The notes beneath the pieces are model-generated. The model worked only from the letters and a program-made list of their open reading frames with translations. It did not search any database and was not told where the DNA came from. Shown piece after piece: positions 9,262 through 17,294 of a stretch of DNA of 64,000 nucleotides (position 1 is the stretch's first letter; every line of letters begins with the position of its first letter). A program made the position numbers and the translations under genes. The DNA is from Pseudomonas paralactis (GTDB lineage: Bacteria > Pseudomonadota > Gammaproteobacteria > Pseudomonadales > Pseudomonadaceae). The DNA lies in NCBI RefSeq assembly GCF_001439735.1, contig NZ_JYLN01000003.1, forward strand, positions 1 to 64,000. Reading direction: 5' to 3'.

Positions 9262-9477
9262 ATGGAACGTACACTCAGTTCCGAACTGTTCTTCGAAGAT
9301 AAAGCTGTAAACACTAACGCTTCCCTGCCTTTGCGCGTTCTCGCCAACCTGATGTTGTGGCAGCGCCGCATTTCCAGCCGCCACCAGTTGGCTCGCCTGG
9401 ATTCGCGTCTGCTGGCTGACGCCGGTATCAGCGAAGCTCAACGCTACGAAGAGCTGAGCAAGCCGTTCTGGCGCTAA
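9262..9477 (+). CDS. DUF1127 (YjiS-like) small protein
   Basis: A 71-residue protein. The C-terminal half has the DUF1127 signature: an arginine-rich amphipathic helix, then LARLDSRLLADAGIS and a final RYEELSKPFWR. Small proteins of this family have been linked to phosphate, carbon and RNA metabolism in alphaproteobacteria; no function can be assigned here. It stands alone between two clusters of GTACAG-type sites and ends in a strong terminator. An AGGA-like ribosome site precedes the start. Confidence 0.88.
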   Translation: MERTLSSELFFEDKAVNTNASLPLRVLANLMLWQRRISSRHQLARLDSRLLADAGISEAQRYEELSKPFWR

Positions 9478-9533
9478 GCAGCGCCCGCTGGCCCTGACCC
9501 GTCGGGTCCACCGCCAGCACTCTGATTTGTCAA

Positions 9534-9576
9534 AACAAAGCCCGCCCCGGGTAACCGGAGGCGGGCTTTGTTGTTT
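9534..9576 (+). terminator. terminator of the DUF1127 gene
   Basis: A perfect 13-bp stem AACAAAGCCCGCC/GGCGGGCTTTGTT with a 13-nt loop, 57 bp after the stop codon. The symmetrical A/T flanks could let it act on both strands. Confidence 0.85.
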
Positions 9577-9806
9577 CTGTGCAAAGGGCATTGAATCAGT
9601 ACAGATTGCGCGGACAGGTACAGTTTTAATAGCGTTACAATTAACCAGTACAGTTAAATTACAGGCTTCCTGTTGCAACGGCGCGAGCCTAATATCCACC
9701 CACCACGTGGCGAACCCTGTAGAGCGAGCGTCTGATGCTCAACAGTCCCAGTCCGTTTAACTGTGGCCGCTTCGCGCCACCTTATTTCGTCTACAGGAGT
9801 TATCCC
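9577..9806. promoter_or_regulatory. upstream region of the DUF2388 operon with GTACAG direct repeats
   Basis: Three GTACAG copies in the same orientation at 9599-9604, 9618-9623 and 9648-9653; the last two extend to GTACAGTT. They resemble the sites upstream of the DUF1127 gene. They lie 150-210 bp before the first DUF2388 start, in A/T-rich DNA suited to a promoter. No gene is seen. Confidence 0.5.
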
Positions 9807-10127
9807 ATGTCCCGTCTTCGCCTGCTGTGCACTGCCGCTGTGCTGACCCTGGCCGCTAACGCCAACGCGAGCAGCTTCATCATGACCACCGACTCGATCG
9901 TCGGCGCCCTGAAAGCCACTTCCGATGCTACCTCCGATGCGACGTCCTCGTTGCGCGACAACAAGGTAGTCCAGGCCGCCCGTGATGACGCCGCCAGCTT
10001 TGTCGCCAGCGAAGGTGCTATCCGTGGCGTGAAACTGGAAAGCGCCCTGGCTCACATCCGCCAGCAAGCTCCGCAACTGGCCATCGCTACCGATGCACAG
10101 CTGGCACAGGCAATCCTGGCGATCTGA
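9807..10127 (+). CDS. DUF2388 family exported protein, first copy
   Basis: A 106-residue protein with an N-terminal signal peptide ending near residue 20 (ANANA). The mature domain contains SLRDNKVVQAARDDAASFVAS, EGAIRGVKLESAL and a final LAQAILAI, shared with the next two genes. AGGAG lies 7 nt before the ATG at 9807, which decides this start over the longer ORF. First of three tandem DUF2388 paralogues ahead of a DUF4105 gene. Periplasmic location is inferred; function unknown. Confidence 0.85.
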   Translation: MSRLRLLCTAAVLTLAANANASSFIMTTDSIVGALKATSDATSDATSSLRDNKVVQAARDDAASFVASEGAIRGVKLESALAHIRQQAPQLAIATDAQLAQAILAI

Positions 10128-10141
10128 TCGGCGGCAACAGA

Positions 10142-10162
10142 CGGGAGCGCCAGCCGCTCCCG
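10142..10162 (+). other. intercistronic hairpin in the DUF2388 operon
   Basis: A perfect 8-bp stem CGGGAGCG/CGCTCCCG with a 5-nt loop and no T-run, between the first and second DUF2388 genes. It could stabilise the upstream message or reduce downstream expression. Confidence 0.4.
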
Positions 10163-10232
10163 GATGCCTCGGCGCTGGCCCTCGCCCGGCCATTGCGCTA
10201 GCCTTGGCGCTCGTTTTCAGTTGTCGAGTCCC

Positions 10233-10541
10233 ATGTTTTTTTCATACCGCCTGTTGATTGTTCCCGTACTGTTTTGCGCCTGCTGGTCACCCTTGGTTTC
10301 GGCCCTGGACGTGTCCACCCAGAGCTCCGTCGTCAGCGTGTACGCCACCGGCAAGGTGACCTCTGCGCCGTTCGACAACAAGTTGGTCATGGCCGCCCAG
10401 GATGATGCTGCCGCATTTATTGCCACTGATGGTCAATGGCGGGGCGCGCGCCTGGAGTCTGCGCTGGATTATCTGCGCCGCAGCCAGCCAAAACTTCATG
10501 CGAGCGACCTTGAACTGGCGCGAGCAATTCTCGTCCAATAG
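10233..10541 (+). CDS. DUF2388 family exported protein, second copy
   Basis: A 102-residue paralogue of its neighbours. It has a signal peptide (about residues 1-24, ending LVSALD), then FDNKLVMAAQDDAAAFIATDGQ, WRGARLESALDYLR and ELARAILVQ. The chosen ATG gives a clean signal peptide but only a weak ribosome site; a start at 10164 would add 23 non-signal residues. It is 26 bp from the third copy. Function unknown. Confidence 0.8.
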   Translation: MFFSYRLLIVPVLFCACWSPLVSALDVSTQSSVVSVYATGKVTSAPFDNKLVMAAQDDAAAFIATDGQWRGARLESALDYLRRSQPKLHASDLELARAILVQ

Positions 10542-10567
10542 CTATCTTTGTATTTCGGAGTCACTCG

Positions 10568-10888
10568 ATGCGTAGCCCGCTGATCGTCGCCGCCCTCGGC
10601 CTGCTGTTTTTGGCCGATGTCGCCCAGGCGCAAACCTTGAAAGCCACCAGCAATATCATTGTGCGTGCATCGGCGCGCACCATTGATTTCACCTCGGACA
10701 CCACCACTTCCATCCGCGACTCCAAAATAGTGCGCGAAGCCCACGATGATGCCGCCAGCTTCGTCGCCACCAATGGCGAGATCCGTGGTGCCCAGCTGGA
10801 AGCCGCGTTCGATACCCTTCGCACCCGCGTGCCAGAAGCCCGTGATGCCAGCGACCAGACCCTCGCCGAAGCTATCCTCGCTCTGTGA
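10568..10888 (+). CDS. DUF2388 family exported protein, third copy
   Basis: A 106-residue protein with a signal peptide cleaved near AQAQ (about residue 21), then SIRDSKIVREAHDDAASFVAT, GEIRGAQLEAAF and LAEAILAL. GGAG lies 7 nt upstream of the ATG. Its stop overlaps the GTG start of the DUF4105 gene by four bases (GTGA), so the two are probably translationally coupled. Function unknown. Confidence 0.87.
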   Translation: MRSPLIVAALGLLFLADVAQAQTLKATSNIIVRASARTIDFTSDTTTSIRDSKIVREAHDDAASFVATNGEIRGAQLEAAFDTLRTRVPEARDASDQTLAEAILAL

Positions 10889-12846
10889 GGCGCATCAAAA
10901 CATGGCTCTTGGCCGGGGCTGTGCTGCTGTGTGCAACTACAGCCCAGGCCAGCCTGCAACTGCGGCTCAAAACCGACGGTTTGAGCCCGGCCGAACAACA
11001 GGCCAGCCAGGCATTGCTCGATGAAGCGCTGCACGCCTTGCCGCCACGTTTTGTCGAGCAACTGGATCGGCGCATTGATGTCGGCTGGACCGACAAAATG
11101 CCTGAAAATGCCTACGGCCAGGCCTCCCTGGTGTCCGAACTGGACCTTAACCAGAACCTGCTCGCCAGCCTGACCGACGGCAGTGCCGCCACTCACAAAA
11201 CCAATCGACCTCACGGCACAGTGCGCAAGGAATTGCTCGCCACCGTGCTGCATGAGCTGACCCACATCTACGACCGGGCACGCCTGTGGCCCAAAGACGA
11301 GCGCGCACTGATCCAGCGTTGCAGTCGCCAGAACAGCATCACCGGCTTGATCGGCCTGCCCGATCAATGCCGTGGCCAGAACGACCGGCGCTTTACCCTC
11401 AGTGATGACCCACGCCTGCTGGACCTCGCCGGCTGGCCACAATACGTCGGCCGCCGCGGCGAGCGCGAGCAGCACAACAATCAAGTGGTGCGCAGCCCGG
11501 ACATCTACGAAACCACCAGCCCGTTGGAGTTTGTGGCGGTCAACATGGAGTACTTCCTCCTGGACCCCAGCTACGCCTGCCGACGCCCCGCGCTGTTCCG
11601 CTATTACAAAGAACATTTCGGCTGGGCACCGCCCGAACAGCAAGCCTGTGCCAAGACCTACCCCTTCCTGAACGCCGGCAACGACTTCGCCAAAACGCCA
11701 CTGGGGCAAATTGATCCGGAGCGGGTGTACGAAATCGACTACCTGCTCGCCGAAGCCAACCAAAACCTGGTGAGCCGCTGGGGCCATAGCATGTTGCGCC
11801 TGGTGATCTGCGCGCCTGGTCGCCCGCGTGGCCCCGATTGTCGACTGGATCTGGACCGCCACCTGGTGCTGTCCTACCGCGCCTTCGTCGGTGACGTACA
11901 GCTGTCGAGCTGGGATGGCCTGGTGGGCAAGTACCCGTCACGGCTGTTTGTACTGCCCCTGGCTCAGGTCATCGATGAATACACCAAGACAGAATTGCGT
12001 GGCCTGGCGTCTGTGCCGCTGAAGCTTAGCCGCCAGGAAATCAACGACACCGTCGAACATGCTGCCCAGATGCACTGGAGCTATGACGGCAACTACTTCT
12101 TTATCTCCAACAACTGCGCGGTCGAAAGCCTGAAACTGTTACGCAGTGGCAGCGCCAACCCGCAATTGACCGGCCTGGACAACATCACGCCCAACGGTTT
12201 GCTGGAAGTGCTCAGCGCCCGCGGGCTCGCCGATACCAGCGTATTGAATGACAAGCGCGAGGCGTTGCGCCTGGGGTATCACTTCGACTCGTTCCGCGAA
12301 CGCTACCAGGCGATGTTCGATGTGCTGCGCAAGCGTCTGCCGATCAAGCAGACCCAGGTCGAAGACTGGCTGGCGCTGGATGCGCAAGCGCGCCGCCAGT
12401 GGTTCAGCCAGGCCGACCTGCGCACCAGCGCTGCGTTGTTGTTGCTTGAACAAGCCAGCTATCGCAAGCAACTGATGCTCGCCCAGGACGAAGTCAAACA
12501 GCGCTATCTCAATGCCCGCGAGCTGAAAAACGGCGGCATGGAGAAGGCCAACAACACGCTGCAGCAAATTCTCGCCAACAGCGGCTTCCTGAGTCGCCCG
12601 GCCGAGTTGCTGGACAGTGGAGGTTATGGCCTGCCACAGCCTTCGGAAGCCAAGCGCCTGGAATCAGAAAGCGCCGAACGTCAAAAGCAGTTGCAATCGT
12701 TGACCGGCGAGCTGGATAAGGAGGTGAGGGCGCTGCTCGATCCGGCCCGTGCTGCCGAGATTGCCGCCAGTGAAGCCAACCTCAAGCAAATCGGTGAACA
12801 CCTACGAGCGCTGCATAAAGCCGCCGGTGGCCTCGAACTCCCCTGA
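10885..12846 (+). CDS. DUF4105 domain exported protein with an HExxH motif
   Basis: A 653-residue protein starting at GTG, with a signal peptide (residues 1-22, ending TTAQA). The N-terminal region contains HELTH (123-127) in a helix, a zinc-metallopeptidase-type HExxH, followed by IYDRA. The middle (about 280-450) matches DUF4105, with NLVSRWGHSMLRL and FFISNNCAVESL; its conserved His and Cys recall a papain/NlpC-like hydrolase, which I state only as a resemblance. The C-terminal part is helical and charged (EAKRLESESAERQKQLQSL). It is coupled to the DUF2388 genes and probably acts in the periplasm or at the outer membrane. Substrate unknown. Confidence 0.85.
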   Translation: MRRIKTWLLAGAVLLCATTAQASLQLRLKTDGLSPAEQQASQALLDEALHALPPRFVEQLDRRIDVGWTDKMPENAYGQASLVSELDLNQNLLASLTDGSAATHKTNRPHGTVRKELLATVLHELTHIYDRARLWPKDERALIQRCSRQNSITGLIGLPDQCRGQNDRRFTLSDDPRLLDLAGWPQYVGRRGEREQHNNQVVRSPDIYETTSPLEFVAVNMEYFLLDPSYACRRPALFRYYKEHFGWAPPEQQACAKTYPFLNAGNDFAKTPLGQIDPERVYEIDYLLAEANQNLVSRWGHSMLRLVICAPGRPRGPDCRLDLDRHLVLSYRAFVGDVQLSSWDGLVGKYPSRLFVLPLAQVIDEYTKTELRGLASVPLKLSRQEINDTVEHAAQMHWSYDGNYFFISNNCAVESLKLLRSGSANPQLTGLDNITPNGLLEVLSARGLADTSVLNDKREALRLGYHFDSFRERYQAMFDVLRKRLPIKQTQVEDWLALDAQARRQWFSQADLRTSAALLLLEQASYRKQLMLAQDEVKQRYLNARELKNGGMEKANNTLQQILANSGFLSRPAELLDSGGYGLPQPSEAKRLESESAERQKQLQSLTGELDKEVRALLDPARAAEIAASEANLKQIGEHLRALHKAAGGLELP

Positions 12847-12868
12847 ATTTTGTTAGCCACCACCTTGC

Positions 12869-12964
12869 AAATGTGGGAGCTGGCTCGCCTGCGATGACAG
12901 TGGCACAGCCATGAAAGATATTGGCTGACACACCGCTATCGCAGGCAAGCCAGCTCCCACATTT
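12869..12964. repeat. REPIN (paired REP sequences), GTGGGAGC class
   Basis: Two inverted REP sequences, AATGTGGGAGCTGGC...GCCTGCGATG and its reverse complement (CATCGC-like...GCCAGCTCCCACATT), with a short unique middle. It lies between the DUF4105 gene and citMHS. Such elements are mobilised in trans by RAYT transposases; none is in this window. Confidence 0.85.
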
Positions 12965-13225
12965 TGTTCTGCGTCAACCTGAAGAACGGGTGCATACCCT
13001 TCATCAGCTGTTTTCTCAGCGAAAGCTGGCTGAAAGCTTACCCGTCTAGGATCGCCCCAACTGCCGGCAACAGACCGGCTGTAAACAACAACAATGGTGA
13101 TTCCCGATGTCCGCTCGTACCCGCCTGTTCGCACCCACTCCGCCCGTAAGCCTCGTGCCTTTCGTTCTGCGCTGACCTTCACCCGGTTCGCCATTCCCTA
13201 GCCGCGCTACGCCTGGAGTATTCCT
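12965..13225. other. upstream region of the citrate transporter
   Basis: About 260 bp with no convincing ORF or clear promoter motif. Together with the REPIN it makes a gap of about 380 bp. The citMHS promoter presumably lies here. Confidence 0.4.
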
Positions 13226-14533
13226 ATGCTGACTTTCCTTGGCTTTGCCATGGTCATCACGTTCATGTTCCTGATCATGACCAAGCGCCTGTCTGCGCTG
13301 ATCGCCTTGATCATCGTGCCCATCCTGTTTGCGCTGTTCGGCGGTTTCGCACCGAAGATCGGCCCGATGATGCTCGAAGGCATCACCAAGCTCGCGCCGA
13401 CCGGCGTGATGCTGATGTTCGCCATTCTCTACTTCGCCTTGATGATCGACTCCGGCCTGTTCGACCCGGCCGTGCGCAAGATCCTCAAGATGGTCAAGGG
13501 CGACCCGCTGAAAGTCTCGGTCGGCACTGCCGTGCTGGCGTTGGTGGTGTCCCTGGACGGTGACGGCGCCACTACCTACATGATCTGCGTCGCCGCCATG
13601 CTGCCGCTGTACCAGCGTATCGGCATGAGCCCGCGGATCATGGCCGGCCTGATCATTCTCGCCGGTGGCGTGATGAACATGACGCCCTGGGGTGGCCCGA
13701 CGGCGCGTGCTGCCAGTGCGTTGCATGTGGATCCGTCCGACATCTTCGTACCGATGATCCCGGCCATGGCCGCCGGTGTGGTGGCGATCCTGGTGATTGC
13801 CTACATGTACGGCAAGCGCGAGCGTGCACGCCTGGGCGAACTGCACCTGCAAGGCGACGAGATCGACCACAGCGAAATCAGCGTGTCGCAATTCCCCGAC
13901 GCCCGCCGCCCAAAACTGATCTGGTTCAACGGCGCCCTGACGCTGGCCCTGATGTGCACCCTGATTGCCGGCCTGTTGCCGCTGCCGGTGCTGTTCATGG
14001 TGGCGTTCAGTATCGCCATGATCGTCAACTACCCGTGCCTGCAGCAACAAAAGGACCGCGTCGCGGCTCACGCCGGTAGCGTATTGGCGGTGGTGGGCTT
14101 GATCTTCGCCGCCGGTATCTTCACAGGCATCCTGTCGGGCACCGGCATGGTCGACGCCATGTCCAAGAGCCTGTTGGCGGTCATCCCGGAAGCCATGGGC
14201 CCGTACCTGGCAGTGATCACTGCGCTGGTGAGCATGCCGTTCACCTTCTTCATGTCCAACGATGCCTTCTACTACGGCGTACTGCCGGTATTGGCCGAAG
14301 CCGCCAGCCACTACGGCATCACTGCAGTAGAAATGGCCCGCGCATCGATCGTCGGGCAACCCGTACACCTGCTCAGCCCGCTGGTACCCTCGACGTACTT
14401 GCTGGTGGCACTGGCAGGCATCGAATTCGGCGATCACCAGCGCTTCACCTTGAAGTGGGCAGTGCTGGTATGCCTGTGCATAATGTTCGCCGCATTGCTG
14501 ATGGGGATTTTTCCGCTGTTCAGCACTCTATAA
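13226..14533 (+). CDS. CitMHS family citrate (metal-citrate):proton symporter
   Basis: A 435-residue inner-membrane transporter with about twelve predicted helices. The family imports citrate complexed with Mg2+ or Ca2+ together with protons. Visible marks include SLDGDGATTYMI, GGVMNMTPWGGPTARAASAL (hairpin-like motif) and SMPFTFFMSNDAFYYGVLPVLAEAA. Length fits CitM/CitH. No citrate two-component system is adjacent. Which metal complex it prefers cannot be read from sequence. A GC-rich hairpin follows. Confidence 0.9.
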   Translation: MLTFLGFAMVITFMFLIMTKRLSALIALIIVPILFALFGGFAPKIGPMMLEGITKLAPTGVMLMFAILYFALMIDSGLFDPAVRKILKMVKGDPLKVSVGTAVLALVVSLDGDGATTYMICVAAMLPLYQRIGMSPRIMAGLIILAGGVMNMTPWGGPTARAASALHVDPSDIFVPMIPAMAAGVVAILVIAYMYGKRERARLGELHLQGDEIDHSEISVSQFPDARRPKLIWFNGALTLALMCTLIAGLLPLPVLFMVAFSIAMIVNYPCLQQQKDRVAAHAGSVLAVVGLIFAAGIFTGILSGTGMVDAMSKSLLAVIPEAMGPYLAVITALVSMPFTFFMSNDAFYYGVLPVLAEAASHYGITAVEMARASIVGQPVHLLSPLVPSTYLLVALAGIEFGDHQRFTLKWAVLVCLCIMFAALLMGIFPLFSTL

Positions 14534-14545
14534 TCGTACTGACTC

Positions 14546-14576
14546 ACCGCGCGGCGCTACAGCTTGCGCGGTTTAA
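14546..14576 (+). terminator. possible terminator after citMHS
   Basis: A 7-bp stem ACCGCGC/GCGCGGT with a 13-nt loop, followed by a short TTTAA. It is weak, and TerC begins 22 bp later, so partial read-through is likely. Confidence 0.4.
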
Positions 14577-14597
14577 CACTTGCTTAAAGGAATACAC

Positions 14598-15365
14598 ATG
14601 GAATGGCTGACCAATCCGGAAATCTGGATTGCCTTCTTCACCCTGACGGCTCTCGAGATCGTCCTGGGCATCGATAACATCATCATGATTTCGATCCTGG
14701 TCAGCCGCATGCCCAAGCATATGCAGGCGCGCACCCGGATCTTCGGCCTGGCACTGGCCATGGTCACGCGCATCCTGTTGCTGCTGTCGATCACCTGGGT
14801 GATGCAACTGACCGCCGACCTGTTCGTGGTGTTTGGCCAGGGCATCTCCGGTCGTGACCTGATCCTGTTCTTCGGTGGCCTGTTCCTGCTGTGGAAAAGC
14901 TCCCAGGAGATGTACCACGCTCTGGAAGGTGAAGACGAAACCAACGACGAGCCCAAAGGCGCCGGCGGCAAGTTCATCTACACCATCATCCAGATTGCCA
15001 TCATCGATATCGTGTTCTCCCTGGACTCGGTGATCACCGCCGTCGGCATGGTTTCCCATGTGCCGGTGATGGTGGCTGCAATCGTCGTGGCCGTACTGGT
15101 GATGATGCTGGCCGCCGGCACCATCAGCGAGTTCATCGACAAGCACCCGTCGCTGAAAATGCTGGCGCTGTCGTTCCTGCTGGTGGTGGGTACCGTGCTG
15201 ATCGCCGAATCCTTCGACGTGCACGTGCCAAAAGGCTACGTCTACTTCGCCATGGCGTTCTCGCTGGCAGTGGAAGCGGTCAACATCAAAATGCGGACCG
15301 CCATCGCGAAAAAGAAGAAGCAACAGGATCCAGTGAAACTGCGTAAAGATATTCCGGGTCAATAA
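14598..15365 (+). CDS. TerC family integral membrane protein
   Basis: A 255-residue TerC-family protein with about seven helices. Conserved acidic motifs sit in the membrane: LEIVLGIDNIIMI (D26) and, in the second repeat, IAIIDIVFSLDSVITA. Homologues such as Alx and MeeF-like proteins export Mn2+ or metallate exported enzymes; older annotations say tellurium resistance. The ATG at 14598 has AAAGG 7 nt upstream. The 64-bp leader is too short to contain a yybP-ykoY manganese riboswitch. A strong terminator follows. Confidence 0.9.
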   Translation: MEWLTNPEIWIAFFTLTALEIVLGIDNIIMISILVSRMPKHMQARTRIFGLALAMVTRILLLLSITWVMQLTADLFVVFGQGISGRDLILFFGGLFLLWKSSQEMYHALEGEDETNDEPKGAGGKFIYTIIQIAIIDIVFSLDSVITAVGMVSHVPVMVAAIVVAVLVMMLAAGTISEFIDKHPSLKMLALSFLLVVGTVLIAESFDVHVPKGYVYFAMAFSLAVEAVNIKMRTAIAKKKKQQDPVKLRKDIPGQ

Positions 15366-15381
15366 ACCTGACCCGCTGCTG

Positions 15382-15407
15382 AAATGGGGCGCTTGCGCCC
15401 CATTTTT
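15382..15407 (+). terminator. terminator of terC
   Basis: A perfect 11-bp stem AAATGGGGCGC/GCGCCCCATTT with a 2-nt loop, followed by Ts, 16 bp after the stop. Confidence 0.9.
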
Positions 15408-15577
15408 TCGTCTGTCAAAAAGTTGATTTCATGACAGTTTTGTTTCAATCCCGAGTTTAGCTATGCGATGCTGGCGCAGAGCCCATTCGCCAACTACAGC
15501 TTAAGTACAAGACGTAGAACGGCACGCGGTAACTTTACTTCGCTCCTATTGGAGCGCACCCACACGGGGGGCCGAGC

Positions 15578-17236
15578 ATGCTGACCTTGCTCAATCTGCT
15601 TTCCGCCGTGACCCTGCTGATCTGGGGCACGCACATCGTCCGAACCGGCATCCTGCGGGTCTACGGTTCCAACTTGCGCCAAGTCATCGGGCAGAACATG
15701 TCCAAGCGCTGGCTGGCCTTTATCGCCGGGATCCTGGTGACCGCCATGGTGCAAAGCAGCAACGCCACGGCGATGCTGGTCACGTCCTTTGTCGGCCAGG
15801 GGTTGATGAGCCTTACGCCGGCCTTGGCCACCATGCTGGGCGCCGACGTCGGTACCGCACTGATGGCGCGGGTGCTGACCTTCGACTTGTCCTGGCTGTC
15901 GCCGCTGCTGATCTTTCTCGGGGTGATTTTCTTCCTGTCGCGAAAACAGACGCGTGCAGGGCAGTTGGGCCGGGTAGGGATCGGTCTTGGGCTGATCATT
16001 CTCGCGCTGCAATTGATCGTTGAAGCCGCCGGGCCCATCACCCATGCCCAGGGCGTCAAGGTGATCTTCGCCTCGCTGACCGGCGATATTTTGCTCGACG
16101 CCCTGGTCGGGGCACTGTTCGCGATGATTTCCTACTCCAGCCTCGCCGCCGTGCTGCTCACGGCCACCCTGGCCGGCGCCGGCGTGATCGGTTTGCACGT
16201 GGCCATCGGCCTGGTGATCGGCGCCAATATCGGCAGCGGTGTGCTGGCATTTCTAAGCACCAGCATGCAAAACACTGCCGGTCGCCAAGTGGCCCTGGGG
16301 AGCCTGTTGTACAAACTGATCGGCCTGTTGCTGATCATTCCAGTGCTTGACCCGCTCGTAGGCTGGATGGACGGCCTGGACTACAGCGCCCAAGGCATGG
16401 TCATCACCTTTCACCTGCTCTACAACGTCACGCGCTGCTTGATTCTGTTGCCCACCATTGGCCCTATGGCGCGGCTGTGCGCCTGGCTGTTGCCCGAGCG
16501 CGAAGAAACCAATGGCAAGGCCAAACCACGCCACCTCGACCTGGCCGCACTCACCACGCCGAGCCTGGCCTTAGCCAACGCCGCGCGAGAAACCCTGCGC
16601 CTGGGTGACCTGATCGACAATATGCTCACCTCCATGCAGGAGGTGCTGCGCGGTAATCAAACCGCAATCACCCAGCAAATGCGCAGCCTCAGCGATGATG
16701 TCGAGGCGCTCTACAGCGCGATCAAACTCTACCTGGCGCAAATGCCCCGTGAAGATCTGAGCGAACAAGACAACCGCCGCTGGGCGGAGATCATCGAGTT
16801 GTCGATCAACTTAAAACTGGCGGGTGACTTGATCGAACGCATGTTGCGCAAGGTCCAGCAGCAGAAAACCTCGCAGCGACGGCAGTTTTCCGAAGTGGGC
16901 CTGGAAGAACTCAGCGGTTTGCACAGCCAGTTGATCTCCAACCTGCGCCTGGGTCTGTCGGTGTTCCTCAGCGGTGACCCGGAAAGCGCTCGCCAATTGC
17001 TGCGTGAAAAGCGCCGCTTCCGCGCCCAGGAACGTCGCCTGGCTCACGCCCATGTCAGCCGCCTGCAGCGCAAGATCGTACAGAGCCTGGAAACCAGCTC
17101 CCTGCACCTGGAGCTGATCGCCGACATGAAACGCTTGAACTCGTTGTTTTGCAGCAGCGCTTATGTAGTCTTGGAAACGTCCGACACTGGCGCACTCTCC
17201 ACCGAAGATATTGCCGACATCACCCATTCGCCCTGA
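15578..17236 (+). CDS. Na/Pi cotransporter family protein with PhoU-like tail
   Basis: A 552-residue protein. The N-terminal NptA-like membrane domain has two inverted repeats, with QSSNATA (59-65) in the first and YSSLAAV (186-192) in the second, plus GADVGTA and GANIGSG. A cytoplasmic helical PhoU-like domain fills about residues 330-540. Relatives move phosphate with sodium, and bacterial members may export it. The second repeat has YSS where classical NptA has QSS. A hairpin CGCTCC/GGAGCG (15541-15556) lies in the leader. I saw no Pho box. Confidence 0.9.
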   Translation: MLTLLNLLSAVTLLIWGTHIVRTGILRVYGSNLRQVIGQNMSKRWLAFIAGILVTAMVQSSNATAMLVTSFVGQGLMSLTPALATMLGADVGTALMARVLTFDLSWLSPLLIFLGVIFFLSRKQTRAGQLGRVGIGLGLIILALQLIVEAAGPITHAQGVKVIFASLTGDILLDALVGALFAMISYSSLAAVLLTATLAGAGVIGLHVAIGLVIGANIGSGVLAFLSTSMQNTAGRQVALGSLLYKLIGLLLIIPVLDPLVGWMDGLDYSAQGMVITFHLLYNVTRCLILLPTIGPMARLCAWLLPEREETNGKAKPRHLDLAALTTPSLALANAARETLRLGDLIDNMLTSMQEVLRGNQTAITQQMRSLSDDVEALYSAIKLYLAQMPREDLSEQDNRRWAEIIELSINLKLAGDLIERMLRKVQQQKTSQRRQFSEVGLEELSGLHSQLISNLRLGLSVFLSGDPESARQLLREKRRFRAQERRLAHAHVSRLQRKIVQSLETSSLHLELIADMKRLNSLFCSSAYVVLETSDTGALSTEDIADITHSP

Positions 17237-17294
17237 ACGTACGACGGCCAGTGAAGTCAGTTAACAATGGACCTCACTTGCCAGGAAGCTTGTT

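Noticed and set aside
10561..11862. 433-codon minus-strand ORF opposite the DUF2388/DUF4105 genes
   Set aside because: The plus-strand genes have signal peptides, ribosome sites and family motifs; the reverse ORF has none.
14534..14597. yybP-ykoY manganese riboswitch upstream of terC
   Set aside because: The leader is only 64 bp and contains just the citMHS hairpin, too short for the riboswitch fold.
15412..15437. CTGTCA...TGACAG inverted repeat upstream of the Na/Pi cotransporter as a Pho box
   Set aside because: A Pho box is a direct repeat of CTGTCAT with 11-bp periodicity. Here the halves are inverted with a 14-bp spacer.
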